Shown here in pieces: positions 1 through 9,154 of a stretch of 64,000 nt of DNA. Position 1 is the stretch's first letter. Every line of letters starts with the position of its first letter. Source of the DNA: Deltaproteobacteria bacterium (GTDB taxonomy: Bacteria > JAGRBM01 > JAHCIT01). Under the pieces are notes generated by a model, which did not search any database, had not been told where the DNA came from, and saw only the letters and a list, made by a program, of their open reading frames with translations. A program made the translations under genes and the position numbers. The DNA lies in contig JAHCIT010000003.1 in the NCBI GenBank assembly GCA_026129095.1, forward strand, positions 186,001 through 250,000, written 5' to 3'.

Positions 1-253
1 CCGACGGGTACATGTAGTAGACCATCATGATGAGTAGGATGCCGGTCACCCAGGTGAAGGCCGCTCCCCACCGGAAGAAATAGAGGGCACGCGGCAGGAG
101 TTCGGGGTTGACCTTCTTCTTGGTCTCTCCGTCCAGAACCTTTTGCAACGGGCCGTTGACCCAATTAAAGAAATAAAGGTGTCCGATCCACAGCACGCCT
201 GCGACGACGTGGATCCACCGGAAAAATGCTTCTGCCCAGGTATGTGCTCCCAT
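1..253 (-). CDS. PuuD-like (urate oxidase N-terminal family) membrane protein, 3' part cut by window edge
   Basis: The 84 residues visible begin with an ATG at 253 preceded by AGGAG at a good distance. They contain FRWIHVVAGVLWIGHLYFF, a membrane helix with an early His, then a charged loop and a second helix near the window edge. This pattern resembles the membrane domain known as Urate_ox_N/PuuD, which in some proteins is followed by a cytochrome c domain and is linked to urate oxidation. Only the N-terminus is present, so the cytochrome domain cannot be checked. The MFS transporter gene lies upstream on the same strand (stop at 412) and could be cotranscribed. The family call is an inference from a short segment; another heme-binding membrane protein is possible. 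Confidence 0.6.
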   Translation of the reverse strand, partial: MGAHTWAEAFFRWIHVVAGVLWIGHLYFFNWVNGPLQKVLDGETKKKVNPELLPRALYFFRWGAAFTWVTGILLIMMVYYMYPS

Positions 254-288
254 AATCTCCTCTTTCTCTCCTGTAGTTGAAACCTGAA

Positions 289-308
289 CCGGTCCCGCAA
301 GGGACCGG
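289..308. other. perfect GNRA-capped hairpin between MFS gene and PuuD-like gene
   Basis: An 8-bp perfect stem (CCGGTCCC/GGGACCGG) closes a GCAA loop when read on the plus strand. It lies about 35 bases upstream of the PuuD-like start. No T-run follows on either strand, so it is not a classical intrinsic terminator. It may be an mRNA stability or processing element. Confidence 0.45.
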
Positions 309-378
309 GATTAGCTGAATGGATGCTGGAGTTTTTTACCCCTGTTTGCCGCGGGGTGTCAAGAAACAGAATGAATCT

Positions 379-395
379 GCCCCGTTACGCGGGGC
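379..395 (-). terminator. weak hairpin downstream of the MFS gene
   Basis: GCCCCG and CGGGGC pair around a five-base loop 17 bases past the MFS stop codon. There is no T-tract after it, so any termination role is uncertain. Confidence 0.25.
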
Positions 396-411
396 ATGGA
401 AAGATCTGCCG

Positions 412-1803
412 TCAGACCGGCTCGGCCCTTTCGAGCGGAGTTTCAAATGTCCGTCTCGGGTTTCGCGGACGTTTCACCCGGATGAGCAGGATCAGGATCG
501 CACCGATCGAGACGGCATAGGCGGCCAGCATGAGCCAGCCCTGAGGGAGGTAAGAAAGGTACCGGTCGTACATGGCCCCTGTCACCAGGTACATGACGCT
601 GATGATCGCCACGTTGAATGGCGTCGCAAGGCCCGAAACCCGTGGGAAGGAGAGACGCCCGAACTGGTCGGCATGGAGCGCGCTGAACAGGGGCAGGGTT
701 CCCCCGACTCCAAGGCCGTAAAGAAGGACGCCGGAGACCAGCAAGAGATCGACCGGCACCCCCAGGAAGCTGAACGGCACCAGCGTCGCCCAGCGGGTAA
801 CGGTAATCAGGACAAAACCGGCCACCTGCATCGAGACGGCAAAGATGATCGCACGCCGGCGCTCCATCCGGTCGCCGAGCGCGCCGAAGATGGGCTTTCC
901 TATGGCGCAGAGCACGGCCATGCAGGTGTATAGCGTGGCCGCATCACCCTGGGTCCACCGGTAGCCGGTGTCGCGGGTGCTCAGGTCGCTGACGAAGGAC
1001 TGGAGGATCACGGACCAGCAGGCCGAGGCGAGACTCAGCGACAGAACCGACAGGATAAACCGCTTGTCGAATGCGATTTCACGGAACTCCATCAGGCGGT
1101 CAGGTTCGGCATCCGGGTCGGCGGGAGGGGGTGTTTCTTCGGGAACGCCCAGGTCCGAAGGCCGGTCGTAGAACGTCAGCAGCACCAGCGGCAGCACGGT
1201 TATCACCAGAAGGGCGGCATTGATCCGGTAAGCTTCACGCCAGCCGTAATGGTTGAGAAGGTACTGGGTAAAGGGAACGAGCGTCATGCCAGCGCTGGAA
1301 ATCCCGGCAGACGCCCACGAGAACGACTGGGCCTTGTTCGCGGTGAACCACTGGTTCAGGGCCGCATAGTTCGGGATCATTCCCAGGAATGCCGTGCCAA
1401 GGGATGCCAGAACGGAAAAGGCGATGAAGAACTGGAACTCGGTCCGGGCAAACGAGATTCCCACCATCGCCACCGGAAGAATAAACGTGCCGGCAAGAAC
1501 GATCTGGCGGGAACCGTACCGCTCGGTCAGTCTCGCCGCCGCCGGCCCCCAGATGGCCATGAGAATGGTGTACCCGGCATAAGCCGCGGTCAGGGTGGAG
1601 ACGTTCCATCCGAGATCGTGACGGATCGGTTCCCGGAAAATGCCATACGTGTAAAAGATAAACCCGATCGACCACAGCCCGCAGACGAAGGCGACCAGTG
1701 TCATCGTCCAGCCGTAGTAGATACCGGTCCGGACGAGCCAGCGGCTGAAGGGATTGCCTCGAAGCTGGGCACTGGAGCCGGTCTGGGCAGGGGGGGAGTC
1801 CAT
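412..1803 (-). CDS. major facilitator superfamily transporter, monocarboxylate/oxalate-formate type
   Basis: The 463-residue protein has about twelve hydrophobic segments, starting with GWTMTLVAFVCGLWSIGFIF at residues 31-50, and a longer hydrophilic central loop near residues 220-245 (PPADPDAEPDR). This is the usual two-bundle MFS layout. The early segment followed by an FREPIRHDLGW-like loop fits the OFA/monocarboxylate branch, which moves small organic acids across the inner membrane. The substrate cannot be read from the sequence. It is divergent from ptsP, with 130 bases between the starts, and lies upstream of the PuuD-like gene. The start is ATG. A related MFS subfamily is possible, but the superfamily assignment is firm. 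Confidence 0.8.
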   Translation of the reverse strand: MDSPPAQTGSSAQLRGNPFSRWLVRTGIYYGWTMTLVAFVCGLWSIGFIFYTYGIFREPIRHDLGWNVSTLTAAYAGYTILMAIWGPAAARLTERYGSRQIVLAGTFILPVAMVGISFARTEFQFFIAFSVLASLGTAFLGMIPNYAALNQWFTANKAQSFSWASAGISSAGMTLVPFTQYLLNHYGWREAYRINAALLVITVLPLVLLTFYDRPSDLGVPEETPPPADPDAEPDRLMEFREIAFDKRFILSVLSLSLASACWSVILQSFVSDLSTRDTGYRWTQGDAATLYTCMAVLCAIGKPIFGALGDRMERRRAIIFAVSMQVAGFVLITVTRWATLVPFSFLGVPVDLLLVSGVLLYGLGVGGTLPLFSALHADQFGRLSFPRVSGLATPFNVAIISVMYLVTGAMYDRYLSYLPQGWLMLAAYAVSIGAILILLIRVKRPRNPRRTFETPLERAEPV

Positions 1804-1933
1804 CGGACCGTCCGCTTGTTAGGGTATCGGGCGAATGAAATCAAAACCATGCAATCTGGCCATTTTTTCGCCTGTTGCGGCCGGTGGAATACCGGATAAT
1901 CGGCTATAGTGCAGGGCAAGGAGCCCTCCATTC

Positions 1934-4315
1934 TTGATTCATGAGCGTCCACCTGATCCCACGTCCAAGAAGCTGGCGCTGCTGGACAAGATCGCCAACC
2001 TGATTGCCCGCTCCCACGGTGTTCAGGACATCCTGGCAAGCATTGTCGTTTCGGTGGCCGAGACGATGGAGATGGACGTCTGCTCGGTGTACCTGCTCGA
2101 CGAATCGGGACAGTACCTGACGCTGGCCGCGACCAGGGGGCTGGATACCGAATCGGTCGGCAAGGTCCGCCTTTCGACACAGGAAGGTCTTACCGGCCTC
2201 GCCATCGAGAAGATGCAGACGGTGACGGTCCGGAACGCACCGCTGCATCCCCGCTACAAGTATTTCCCCGAGACGCAGGAGGAAAAGTACTCCTCGTTTC
2301 TCGCCACGCCGATCATTCTCCGTGAAAAAGCGATCGGCGTCCTGACGATCCAGACGAAAGAGGTCTATGACTTTACTGTCGATGACACGCGGATCGTCAC
2401 GACTATCGCGAGTCTTCTGGGTACGATTATCCAGAACAGCCGGCTTCTGGATTCGATTGATAACTACAAGGCCGCGGCTGACGGCTCCACGTCACGGTCC
2501 CGCAAGGCTGACCGCGAAGGAAAGAAGCCGGAGTCGCAGGCGGCGGCATCTCTCGAAGGCGCGCTGCTTCGCGGGCTTCCTGCATCACCTGGCGTGGCCA
2601 TGGGGCGTGCAGTTGTCACGACGGCCGAGCAGGACGCCCTGTTCCTGGATGATGTTTATCTGGGTGAGAAGCAGGAACTGGAACGCCTCCGTACATCGAT
2701 CAAGGCTGCCGAGAACGACATCAAGGATGCCGAAGCACGGGTTGCGGAAAAGCTGTCTGACGAGGAAGCCAAGATATTCTCCACGCACCTCATGTTCCTG
2801 GAAGACCCTGGCTTTATCGGAAAGATCGAGCAGCGGATCGCCGAGGGCAAGAGCGCGCCGCTCGCTATCCGCGATGTGGTCGGCTCATATGTGAAAATCC
2901 TGAGCGATGCGAAGGATCCGTACGCGCGCGAGAAGGTCATAGACATAGAAGACGTGGGGCGGCGGCTCATCACGAAAATCGTCAACAAGCCCCGGCTCGA
3001 AGTTCCATTCAATGACCGGTACATCCTGGTCTCCCATCTCATCACGCCATCGGATGCGGTGGAAATGGACCCGCAAAAGGTGGTCGGCATGATCTCCGGT
3101 CAGGGCGGCCCGACTTCCCATGCGGCCATTCTTGCGCGGAGCATGGAGATACCCGCCGTTGTCGGCATCGAGGACCAGTACCGCTCGATCCGTACGGGTG
3201 ACTACGTGATCCTCGACGGCAATACCGGCAATATCCACGTCAATCCGCGGCCGGCGATCTTGAAGGAGTTCCGCCGGGTAAAGCGCGAACTGGACCTGAG
3301 CCGCCGGGAACTGGACGATGCCGGCACGGGCAAGGCCAAGACCACCGATGGAGAACGGATCCAGCTCCTTGGCAATCTCAACCTCGTTGCCGACCTGAAA
3401 CTGATCAAGCACTACGGAGCCGAAGGTGTGGGGCTTTACCGGACCGAGTTCCTTTTTCTCATGCACAAGACCTTCCCGGCAGAGGAGGAACAGTTCCGTT
3501 CATACAGCCGTGTGGCGAAGGAACTGAAAACCCAGGGAGCGGTTATCCGCATCCTCGATGTTGGCGGCGACAAGTTCCTGGAAGGCCTCAATGAACGTCG
3601 CGAGGACAACCCCTATCTGGGCTGGAGGTCCATTCGCGTGCTCCTGGACCTGGTTCATGTGTTCAAGGTCCAGCTCCGTGCGATTTTCCGCGCATCTTCC
3701 TTGGGAAAAGTGTCCATTCTCCTCCCGATGGTCACGACGGTGGAGGAAATCCGGAAGGCCAAGGCCATTATCGAGGAGGTCAAGCAGGAACTCCGGCAGG
3801 AAGGCGTTGCGTTCGACAAGCATGTCCCCGTCGGCGCGATGATTGAGGTTCCGACGGCCGTACTCATCGCCGATGCGCTTGCCGCCGAGGCCGACTTCCT
3901 CAGCATCGGCAGCAACGACCTGACCCAGTACGCGCTGGCCGTGGACCGCAACAACCAGCGGGTAGCGAAGATGTACGACAGCCTTCACCCGTCTGTCCTG
4001 AAGCTGATCAAGTGGACGGTGGAAGCCGGAGGCCGGGCCGGCAAGCCCGTGTCGATCTGCGGGGAAATGGGTGCGGACCTGACGGCCCTGCCGGTCCTGA
4101 TCGGGCTCGGGCTCACCAGCTTTTCCATTGCGCCGCCCCTTATACCTGTGGTTCGTTATCTGGTGAAATCGCTTTCGGCCAAGGATTGCCGTGAACTGGC
4201 GGCGGAGGCGCTGACCTGCTCCACGGCGGCCGAGGTGAGGAAGCTCGTTGGAACGGAAATATCGAGGTTGCCGGCCTACCGGCTGACCCAGATACGAAAT
4301 GCGATGAAGGGATAG
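1934..4315 (+). CDS. ptsP: phosphoenolpyruvate-protein phosphotransferase PtsP (GAF-EI)
   Basis: The 793-residue protein starts at a TTG with AAGGAG ten bases upstream. It has an N-terminal GAF domain (about residues 15-165), a linker, then the full Enzyme I module. The phosphohistidine swivel motif GGPTSHAAILAR is visible with His near 396, and the PEP-binding C-terminal barrel ends with the SICGEMGAD active-site Cys near 709. EI-Ntr starts the nitrogen/regulatory phosphotransferase chain (PtsP to NPr to EIIA-Ntr) in the cytosol and is usually tuned by glutamine or small ligands through GAF. No ptsO or ptsN lies next to it here. The downstream SDR gene begins three bases after its stop, so they are probably cotranscribed. 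Confidence 0.93.
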   Translation: MIHERPPDPTSKKLALLDKIANLIARSHGVQDILASIVVSVAETMEMDVCSVYLLDESGQYLTLAATRGLDTESVGKVRLSTQEGLTGLAIEKMQTVTVRNAPLHPRYKYFPETQEEKYSSFLATPIILREKAIGVLTIQTKEVYDFTVDDTRIVTTIASLLGTIIQNSRLLDSIDNYKAAADGSTSRSRKADREGKKPESQAAASLEGALLRGLPASPGVAMGRAVVTTAEQDALFLDDVYLGEKQELERLRTSIKAAENDIKDAEARVAEKLSDEEAKIFSTHLMFLEDPGFIGKIEQRIAEGKSAPLAIRDVVGSYVKILSDAKDPYAREKVIDIEDVGRRLITKIVNKPRLEVPFNDRYILVSHLITPSDAVEMDPQKVVGMISGQGGPTSHAAILARSMEIPAVVGIEDQYRSIRTGDYVILDGNTGNIHVNPRPAILKEFRRVKRELDLSRRELDDAGTGKAKTTDGERIQLLGNLNLVADLKLIKHYGAEGVGLYRTEFLFLMHKTFPAEEEQFRSYSRVAKELKTQGAVIRILDVGGDKFLEGLNERREDNPYLGWRSIRVLLDLVHVFKVQLRAIFRASSLGKVSILLPMVTTVEEIRKAKAIIEEVKQELRQEGVAFDKHVPVGAMIEVPTAVLIADALAAEADFLSIGSNDLTQYALAVDRNNQRVAKMYDSLHPSVLKLIKWTVEAGGRAGKPVSICGEMGADLTALPVLIGLGLTSFSIAPPLIPVVRYLVKSLSAKDCRELAAEALTCSTAAEVRKLVGTEISRLPAYRLTQIRNAMKG

Positions 4316-4318
4316 GAC

Positions 4319-5089
4319 GTGGATACGGCGGGAAATGCATGGGATCTCACGGGCAGAAAGGCCCTCGTAACGGGTGCCTCGCGTGGGATCGGGGAGGCGG
4401 CGGCCATCCGGCTGGCGAGAGCCGGAGCCGACCTGGTGATTGCTTCACGCAAGCCGGAGCAGCTTGAGACGGTGGCAAAGAAATGCCGCGACCTCGGCCG
4501 CCAGTGCTGGGTGCAGCCGGCCAACGTGTCGTCCGCCGAGGATATCGACCGGCTGGCGAAGGCGGCGGTGGACAGGCTGGGCGGCCTCGATATCCTCGTC
4601 AACAACGCCGGGACCAATCCGGTCATGGGGCCGGTGCTGATGGCCGACGAACGGGGCTGGGACAAGACGATGGGCGTGAACGTCAAGGGGCCATTACTCC
4701 TGTGCAAGGCATTGCATCCAGCACTGGCGAAAAGCGGGCGGGCGTCGGTGGTGAATGTCGCCTCGATTGCGGGCCTGAGGCCAGCCACGATGCTCGGCAT
4801 ATACAGCGTCACCAAGGCCGCCCTCATCATGCTGACCAAGGTACTGGCGACCGAATGGGGCGGCGCCAGCATCCGCGTGAATGCCATCGCCCCCGGCATC
4901 ATCAAGACCGAAATGTCCAGGGCGATCTGGCAGAACGAGGCGCTGCTCAAGCAGGCAATGGCGGGGCAGGCGATCCGGCGGATCGGCCTGCCGGAGGAAA
5001 TCGCCGAAATGGTGCTTTTCCTGGCCTCCGATGCGTCGGCGTTTACAACGGGCACGGTGATGGTGGCTGATGGCGGCGAAACGGCCTGA
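4319..5089 (+). CDS. short-chain dehydrogenase/reductase
   Basis: The 256-residue protein starts at GTG three bases after ptsP. It carries the classical SDR signatures: the cofactor motif TGASRGIG near residues 19-26, the structural NNAG motif, the catalytic Ser in VASIAG and the Tyr-x3-Lys in YSVTK. The C-terminus ends in TGTVMVADGG, typical of this fold. Such enzymes use NAD(P)H to interconvert alcohols and ketones. The substrate is not evident; the overall look is that of glucose/3-ketoacyl reductase-like classical SDRs. Its last 20 bases overlap the start of the diguanylate cyclase gene, suggesting one transcript. Confidence 0.88.
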   Translation: MDTAGNAWDLTGRKALVTGASRGIGEAAAIRLARAGADLVIASRKPEQLETVAKKCRDLGRQCWVQPANVSSAEDIDRLAKAAVDRLGGLDILVNNAGTNPVMGPVLMADERGWDKTMGVNVKGPLLLCKALHPALAKSGRASVVNVASIAGLRPATMLGIYSVTKAALIMLTKVLATEWGGASIRVNAIAPGIIKTEMSRAIWQNEALLKQAMAGQAIRRIGLPEEIAEMVLFLASDASAFTTGTVMVADGGETA

Positions 5090-6020
5090 GCGGGCGGCAC
5101 GGGCCGCGAGGGACGCTGATGTGGCAATCGGGCGCACCATACTGGTGGCCGAGGACACCGCTTCAGAGCGCAATCTGCTCCGCAAGATACTGACAGGCGC
5201 CGGCTACAAGGTAATCACGGCCAGCGACGGATACGAAGCTATCGGAAAGGCCATTCGCCAGAAGGTCGATCTGGCGCTTCTCGACATCGTCATGCCGCGG
5301 CTGAACGGGCTGGAAGCGACGCGCATGATCAAGGCAGAAGTGGGCGACCGCTTTGTCCCGGTTCTCCTGTGCACCCACCGGACCGATCTCCAGATGCTGG
5401 AGGACGGCTATACGAGCGGGGCGGATGATTACATCACGAAACCCATCGAGCCGATGGAACTCCTGACCCGCGTGCGTTCTCTCCTGAGGATCAAGGCGCA
5501 AAATGACCGGATGGCTCAATTGGCCATTACCGATCACCTGACCGGCCTGTTCAATCACCGGTTTTTCCACGAACGTCTGTCGGCCGAGTTCCAGCGGTCC
5601 CGGCGCCACCGGCGGGAACTGAGCCTCATGATGCTGGATTTCGACCACTTCAAGCAGCTCAATGACACCTATGGACATCCCGTCGGGGACCGGGTGCTTT
5701 CACGGGTGGGAGAGTTCCTGAAAGAGACGTTGAGGGAGAGCGACATGGCCTTCCGGTACGGAGGCGAGGAGTTTTCGGTGCTCCTGCCGGAAACTGGCGG
5801 GAAACACGCCTTCCAGCTTGCCGAACGGATTCGCAAGGGGATTTCGGCGATCACATTCCCGGAAAAACCAGGATTGCGGGTGACCGTGAGTATTGGCGTC
5901 GCCACCTATCCAGGGCATGGCGACCTTACCCGCGAGAGGCTCATCAGCGATGCAGATGAGGCCCTTTACGGTGCCAAGCGGGACGGCAGAAACCGGGTCC
6001 GGATGGCCGGGTCCAGGTAG
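5070..6020 (+). CDS. response regulator with GGDEF diguanylate cyclase domain (PleD-like)
   Basis: The 316-residue protein has a receiver domain (about 23-140) with phospho-acceptor Asp72 in LLDIVMP and the conserved KP at the end of the fold. A GGDEF domain (about 150-313) follows, with GGEEF at 231-235. An RESD motif sits exactly five residues before GGEEF, matching the RxxD inhibitory I-site. It should therefore be an active cyclase making c-di-GMP, controlled by phosphorylation and product feedback. The ATG lies inside the 3' end of the SDR gene. No partner kinase is adjacent. The gene is convergent with the deoxyhypusine-synthase-like gene, only two bases apart. Confidence 0.92.
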   Translation: MAAKRPERAARAARDADVAIGRTILVAEDTASERNLLRKILTGAGYKVITASDGYEAIGKAIRQKVDLALLDIVMPRLNGLEATRMIKAEVGDRFVPVLLCTHRTDLQMLEDGYTSGADDYITKPIEPMELLTRVRSLLRIKAQNDRMAQLAITDHLTGLFNHRFFHERLSAEFQRSRRHRRELSLMMLDFDHFKQLNDTYGHPVGDRVLSRVGEFLKETLRESDMAFRYGGEEFSVLLPETGGKHAFQLAERIRKGISAITFPEKPGLRVTVSIGVATYPGHGDLTRERLISDADEALYGAKRDGRNRVRMAGSR

Positions 6021-6022
6021 CT

Positions 6023-6985
6023 TTATTGTCCCAATATATAGGCGAAGATCAGCGGAGCGACGATGGTCGCATCCGAGTTGATCTCGAACTTGGGTGTATC
6101 GACGGCCAGTTTTTCCCAGGTAATCTTCTCGTTTCCTCCGGCGCCGGAATAGCCGCCGTAGCTCGTCGTGGCGTCGGTGATCTGGCAGAAATAGCCCCAC
6201 AGAGGGCAGTCCATTTCGAGATCCTGGCGGATCATCGGCACCACACAGATCGGGAAGTCTCCGGCGATGCCGCCGCCGATCTGGAAGAATCCGATGGAAT
6301 TCTTTTTCGTGGTGGCCAGGTACCAGTCGTGCAGGGCGACCATCTGTTCCGGTCCCGTGCGAATGGCACAGGGCTTGGTGATGCCATCGATCAGTGTCGA
6401 TGAAAAGATGTTGCCGAGCGTGGAGTCCTCCCAACCGGGGGTGAAAATGGGCAGCTTTTTCTGCCAGGCGGCGTAGAGCCAGGAATTCTCCCACGGAACG
6501 TGGTTCTTGTCCTTCCAGACCCCTTCCTCGAAGCCGCGGTAGAAGTATTCATAGGGAAAGAAGCCCTTGCCCGTGGCGGAAGCCTCCTTCCAGTAGCCTT
6601 CCATCACTCCCTGTATGTCACGGATGACAGTTTCCGGAAACGCGCAGTCGGTCACGCGGTTGAAGCCGTCCATGAGGAGCTTTTCCTCATCCTTGGCCGA
6701 CAGGTTGCGCCAGTCCGGCACCTGCCGGTAGTCGTCGTGGGCGACGAGGTTGAACACATCTTCCTCAAGGTTCGCTCCGGTGCAGGTGATAGCATGCACC
6801 TTGTCCTGCCGGATCATCTCCGCGAGCGTGATGCCCAGTTCGGCCGTACTCATGGCACCGCCCAGTGTGATCATCATTTTCCCGCCCTGTTCCAGGTGCC
6901 GGATATAGCCCTGTGCGGCGCGGACGGTTTCGCCGGCATTGAAGTGGCGGTAGTTGCGGTCCATGAAATTCCGGATCGGTCCCAT
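6023..6985 (-). CDS. deoxyhypusine synthase-like protein
   Basis: The 320-residue protein matches the deoxyhypusine synthase family. It has an NAD-binding TLGGAMSTAELG segment, TGANLEED, a GGGIAGDFP loop, and an ITWEKL segment that aligns with the WGK motif holding the catalytic Lys of eukaryotic DHS (Lys292 here). In eukaryotes the enzyme transfers the aminobutyl group of spermidine to eIF5A. Bacteria lack eIF5A, and bacterial homologues are thought to act in polyamine metabolism such as homospermidine or spermidine formation. I chose the ATG at 6985 because the reading frame extended upstream would run into the next gene and lacks family similarity. No polyamine genes are adjacent. Confidence 0.85.
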   Translation of the reverse strand: MGPIRNFMDRNYRHFNAGETVRAAQGYIRHLEQGGKMMITLGGAMSTAELGITLAEMIRQDKVHAITCTGANLEEDVFNLVAHDDYRQVPDWRNLSAKDEEKLLMDGFNRVTDCAFPETVIRDIQGVMEGYWKEASATGKGFFPYEYFYRGFEEGVWKDKNHVPWENSWLYAAWQKKLPIFTPGWEDSTLGNIFSSTLIDGITKPCAIRTGPEQMVALHDWYLATTKKNSIGFFQIGGGIAGDFPICVVPMIRQDLEMDCPLWGYFCQITDATTSYGGYSGAGGNEKITWEKLAVDTPKFEINSDATIVAPLIFAYILGQ

Positions 6986-7070
6986 GTGCTTGATTCCCCG
7001 TTTGAAAAAATCGTCCGGCCTCAGCCGGAGGGAAATCCTGTAGCAGAGGGGAGGGGGAAAGTGAAAGGTT

Positions 7071-7991
7071 TCAGGCGGCCCGGAATTCGGTAAATCCGGT
7101 CCCGGCAAAAGTCCGGCCGGGAGCATCGCGCCAGCGCCCCTCGAAGCCGAAACCCATGAAACCACCCTGTGGCAATACCGGAGCGGGTGGCGTGGAGCGG
7201 CGTGCCTCATAGTCAAAACGGCGCGGCCCCAGCATCATCGTTCCCTTCCAGATAGAAGGTGTTCGCCGCCCGTCGAGAATCTCCCATTCAGACACCCGAA
7301 CTTTCATTCCCCGGCCATACTGGAAAGCGGTTCCGGGGGCGGTGCCGCCGCTCCGCAGCCCCAGATTCCTGCCAAAGAGACTGGTGGCAAGCCCCGCGCA
7401 GGCAGTTCCGTCCTCGAAGGCGAGCACGTCCCACTGCCAACGGCCGGGAGACAGCCGCCCGGGATCGAACGGAACCTCGCCGCCCCATGCATGCTCGACG
7501 ATGCCAAGACCGGTATGGCGCGAGCCGTTTTTTTCGAACTCCAGGGACCCGAACACTCCCCAGTACGAGAGCACGGGCTGCATATGGATCCACCACAGCA
7601 CGTCACGGCTCCGGGTTCTTGCAACAAATCCCGGTTCCCGCGAGGTCAGCGTCAGCGAGGGCCAGGTGCCCTGCCAGTCGAGTCCGGTTTCGGTCCGCAG
7701 CCCCCATCCATCCCGGCTCCGGTCGAAGGTTTCCCTCGGCAGCTTGCGGCGGACTTCCTCGACACCGTTTTCATGGCCGAACAGGATCAACTCCTCGCCA
7801 ATGGTGCCGTCCATCGCCTCCAGTGCGGAAACGCAGTGGCGCCCCGGCGTCCGGCCGCCGGAAAAAAGCTGCACCTTGGTCCACTTGAGGCTGGAACCGG
7901 CCGGAAAAATCCCGATGAGGAAAAATGCTTCCCAGGCTGCCGGCGGCGAGCAGCGTCGCAGAACCGCAGGCTTTAGGGATGCTGCATCCAC
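7071..7991 (-). CDS. hypothetical protein, possible lipocalin-like (AttH/CrtC-type) fold
   Basis: The 306-residue protein starts at GTG. It is rich in Trp, Gly and beta-prone segments, with no convincing signal peptide or membrane helix. A GLGIVEHAWGG segment in the middle recalls the conserved His/Trp/Gly block of AttH/carotenoid-hydratase-like double-lipocalin proteins, and the C-terminus (FMGFGFEGRW) ends in a further beta-rich stretch. That resemblance is weak, so the function is unknown. It lies upstream of the deoxyhypusine-synthase-like gene on the same strand with an 85-base gap, so cotranscription is possible. Confidence 0.6.
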   Translation of the reverse strand: MDAASLKPAVLRRCSPPAAWEAFFLIGIFPAGSSLKWTKVQLFSGGRTPGRHCVSALEAMDGTIGEELILFGHENGVEEVRRKLPRETFDRSRDGWGLRTETGLDWQGTWPSLTLTSREPGFVARTRSRDVLWWIHMQPVLSYWGVFGSLEFEKNGSRHTGLGIVEHAWGGEVPFDPGRLSPGRWQWDVLAFEDGTACAGLATSLFGRNLGLRSGGTAPGTAFQYGRGMKVRVSEWEILDGRRTPSIWKGTMMLGPRRFDYEARRSTPPAPVLPQGGFMGFGFEGRWRDAPGRTFAGTGFTEFRAA

Positions 7992-8055
7992 CCGCTCATT
8001 GTATCCGGTGGCACCGGAATCGTAATGGGGAAAAGCTGCGGGCCCTGAAGCCGGT

Positions 8056-8592
8056 TCAGAACAGGTATTTCACCTGAAGCACATGCCAGCGGTAGATGAA
8101 GTGGTCCCGGACGCCGAACGGAATAGTGAACTCCATGCTGGAAGAGAGGGCTATATTCGCATGAATGTAGTAGTTCGCCCCGCCGGTCATCTGGATCTGT
8201 ATACCGGCATCGGCACCACGCCGCCCATCCGGGTCAGCGATGATAATTCCGCCGCCCACGCCTACCCACGGCTTGAGGTTTTTCACCACCGCGTCGTTCC
8301 CGGTCAGGTCGAGCGTGTACCGGCCTTCGGCGCTGATGGTATAAATCTCGGCCCCGTCCGGAATCGAAATACTGAACTTGGGCGCGACGCTGAGATTCTT
8401 GGTGGCGTAATACTCGGCTTCCAGTCCCATGTTGAACCCGGTCGGGCTCAGGATGAATCCCGGGCCGATGCCGATCTGGAACCGCTTGTCACGCTTTTCT
8501 CCCAAGGCGCTGGCAGATTGTGGAAGCGCCAGGAGAGCGGCGAACAGCAGTACCAGAGATGTCACAAAGCAGCGGTTTGCATGGAGCTTCAT
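8056..8592 (-). CDS. outer-membrane beta-barrel protein
   Basis: The 178-residue product has a clear signal peptide (basic start, hydrophobic LVLLFAALLALP, cleavage around SASA-LG near residue 30). The mature part has alternating strands and ends in an aromatic YLF, as expected of small eight-stranded outer-membrane barrels. Gly-rich turns (GVGGGI, GANYY) fit the OmpW/OmpA-like porin superfamily. The start is supported by GGGAGGT about five bases upstream. A function cannot be assigned; such proteins are often structural or transport small hydrophobic molecules. It stands alone, with untranslated gaps of 60-130 bases on both sides. Confidence 0.78.
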   Translation of the reverse strand: MKLHANRCFVTSLVLLFAALLALPQSASALGEKRDKRFQIGIGPGFILSPTGFNMGLEAEYYATKNLSVAPKFSISIPDGAEIYTISAEGRYTLDLTGNDAVVKNLKPWVGVGGGIIIADPDGRRGADAGIQIQMTGGANYYIHANIALSSSMEFTIPFGVRDHFIYRWHVLQVKYLF

Positions 8593-8719
8593 AAAGACCT
8601 CCCGATATGCGGGTGTATCGAAACAATACTAGGCGGGTTATTTTGGGCAGGAAAGTATGCCAGCGGCAATAATTCAATTAACTGGGCAGGGGATTCCGGA
8701 TGAATCCGGTAATACCCGG

Positions 8720-9154
8720 TCACTCGGTAGCGGCGTCATCACCGGACGGGACATCGGCGGCCGCTTCGAGTTCATCCAGTTCCTGTTCGGACAGGACCAT
8801 ATCCAGCTTTTCGAGCATCGATTCCCGGGTCATCGGCTTCACGACGTAGGCATCGCACCCGGCCTGGAAACAGCGCTTGAGACTCTTGTCCTCGGCATCG
8901 CCAGTTACGATGATGACAGCCGTGCGTTCGAGCCCCGGCAGGGTCTTGATCGTCTTGCAGACAGCATCGCCATTCAGGCCGGGCAGGTTGAGATCCAGGA
9001 ACACCACGTTGGGCTTTTCCGTTTTGACCAGTTTCAGGGCATCGAGCCCGTTGAGTGCCTCGGAGATTTCAAGGTCGCGGCCATCGAGGAAGGCGCGTTC
9101 CTGGTCGATAATCCCCTGAACATCGTCAACGAGTAGGATTTTGGCTTTCGGCAT
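8720..9154 (-). CDS. single-domain response regulator (CheY-like receiver)
   Basis: The protein is 144 residues when started at the ATG at 9154, which has GGAGAG just upstream; the longer frame has no such site. It contains a full receiver fold: acidic pair in LLVDD, phospho-acceptor Asp in FLDLNLPG, Thr in VTGDA and Lys in VVKPM. A short acidic tail (residues about 125-144) follows and there is no output domain. It likely passes a phosphoryl signal by protein contact. No kinase gene is next to it, so its partner is unknown. It is divergent from the tRNA-Ala gene. Confidence 0.87.
   Translation of the reverse strand: MPKAKILLVDDVQGIIDQERAFLDGRDLEISEALNGLDALKLVKTEKPNVVFLDLNLPGLNGDAVCKTIKTLPGLERTAVIIVTGDAEDKSLKRCFQAGCDAYVVKPMTRESMLEKLDMVLSEQELDELEAAADVPSGDDAATE

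Noticed and set aside
6023-7216. 397-residue form of the deoxyhypusine synthase-like protein
   Set aside because: The extension overlaps the neighbouring gene and has no family similarity; ATG at 6985 matches the family start.
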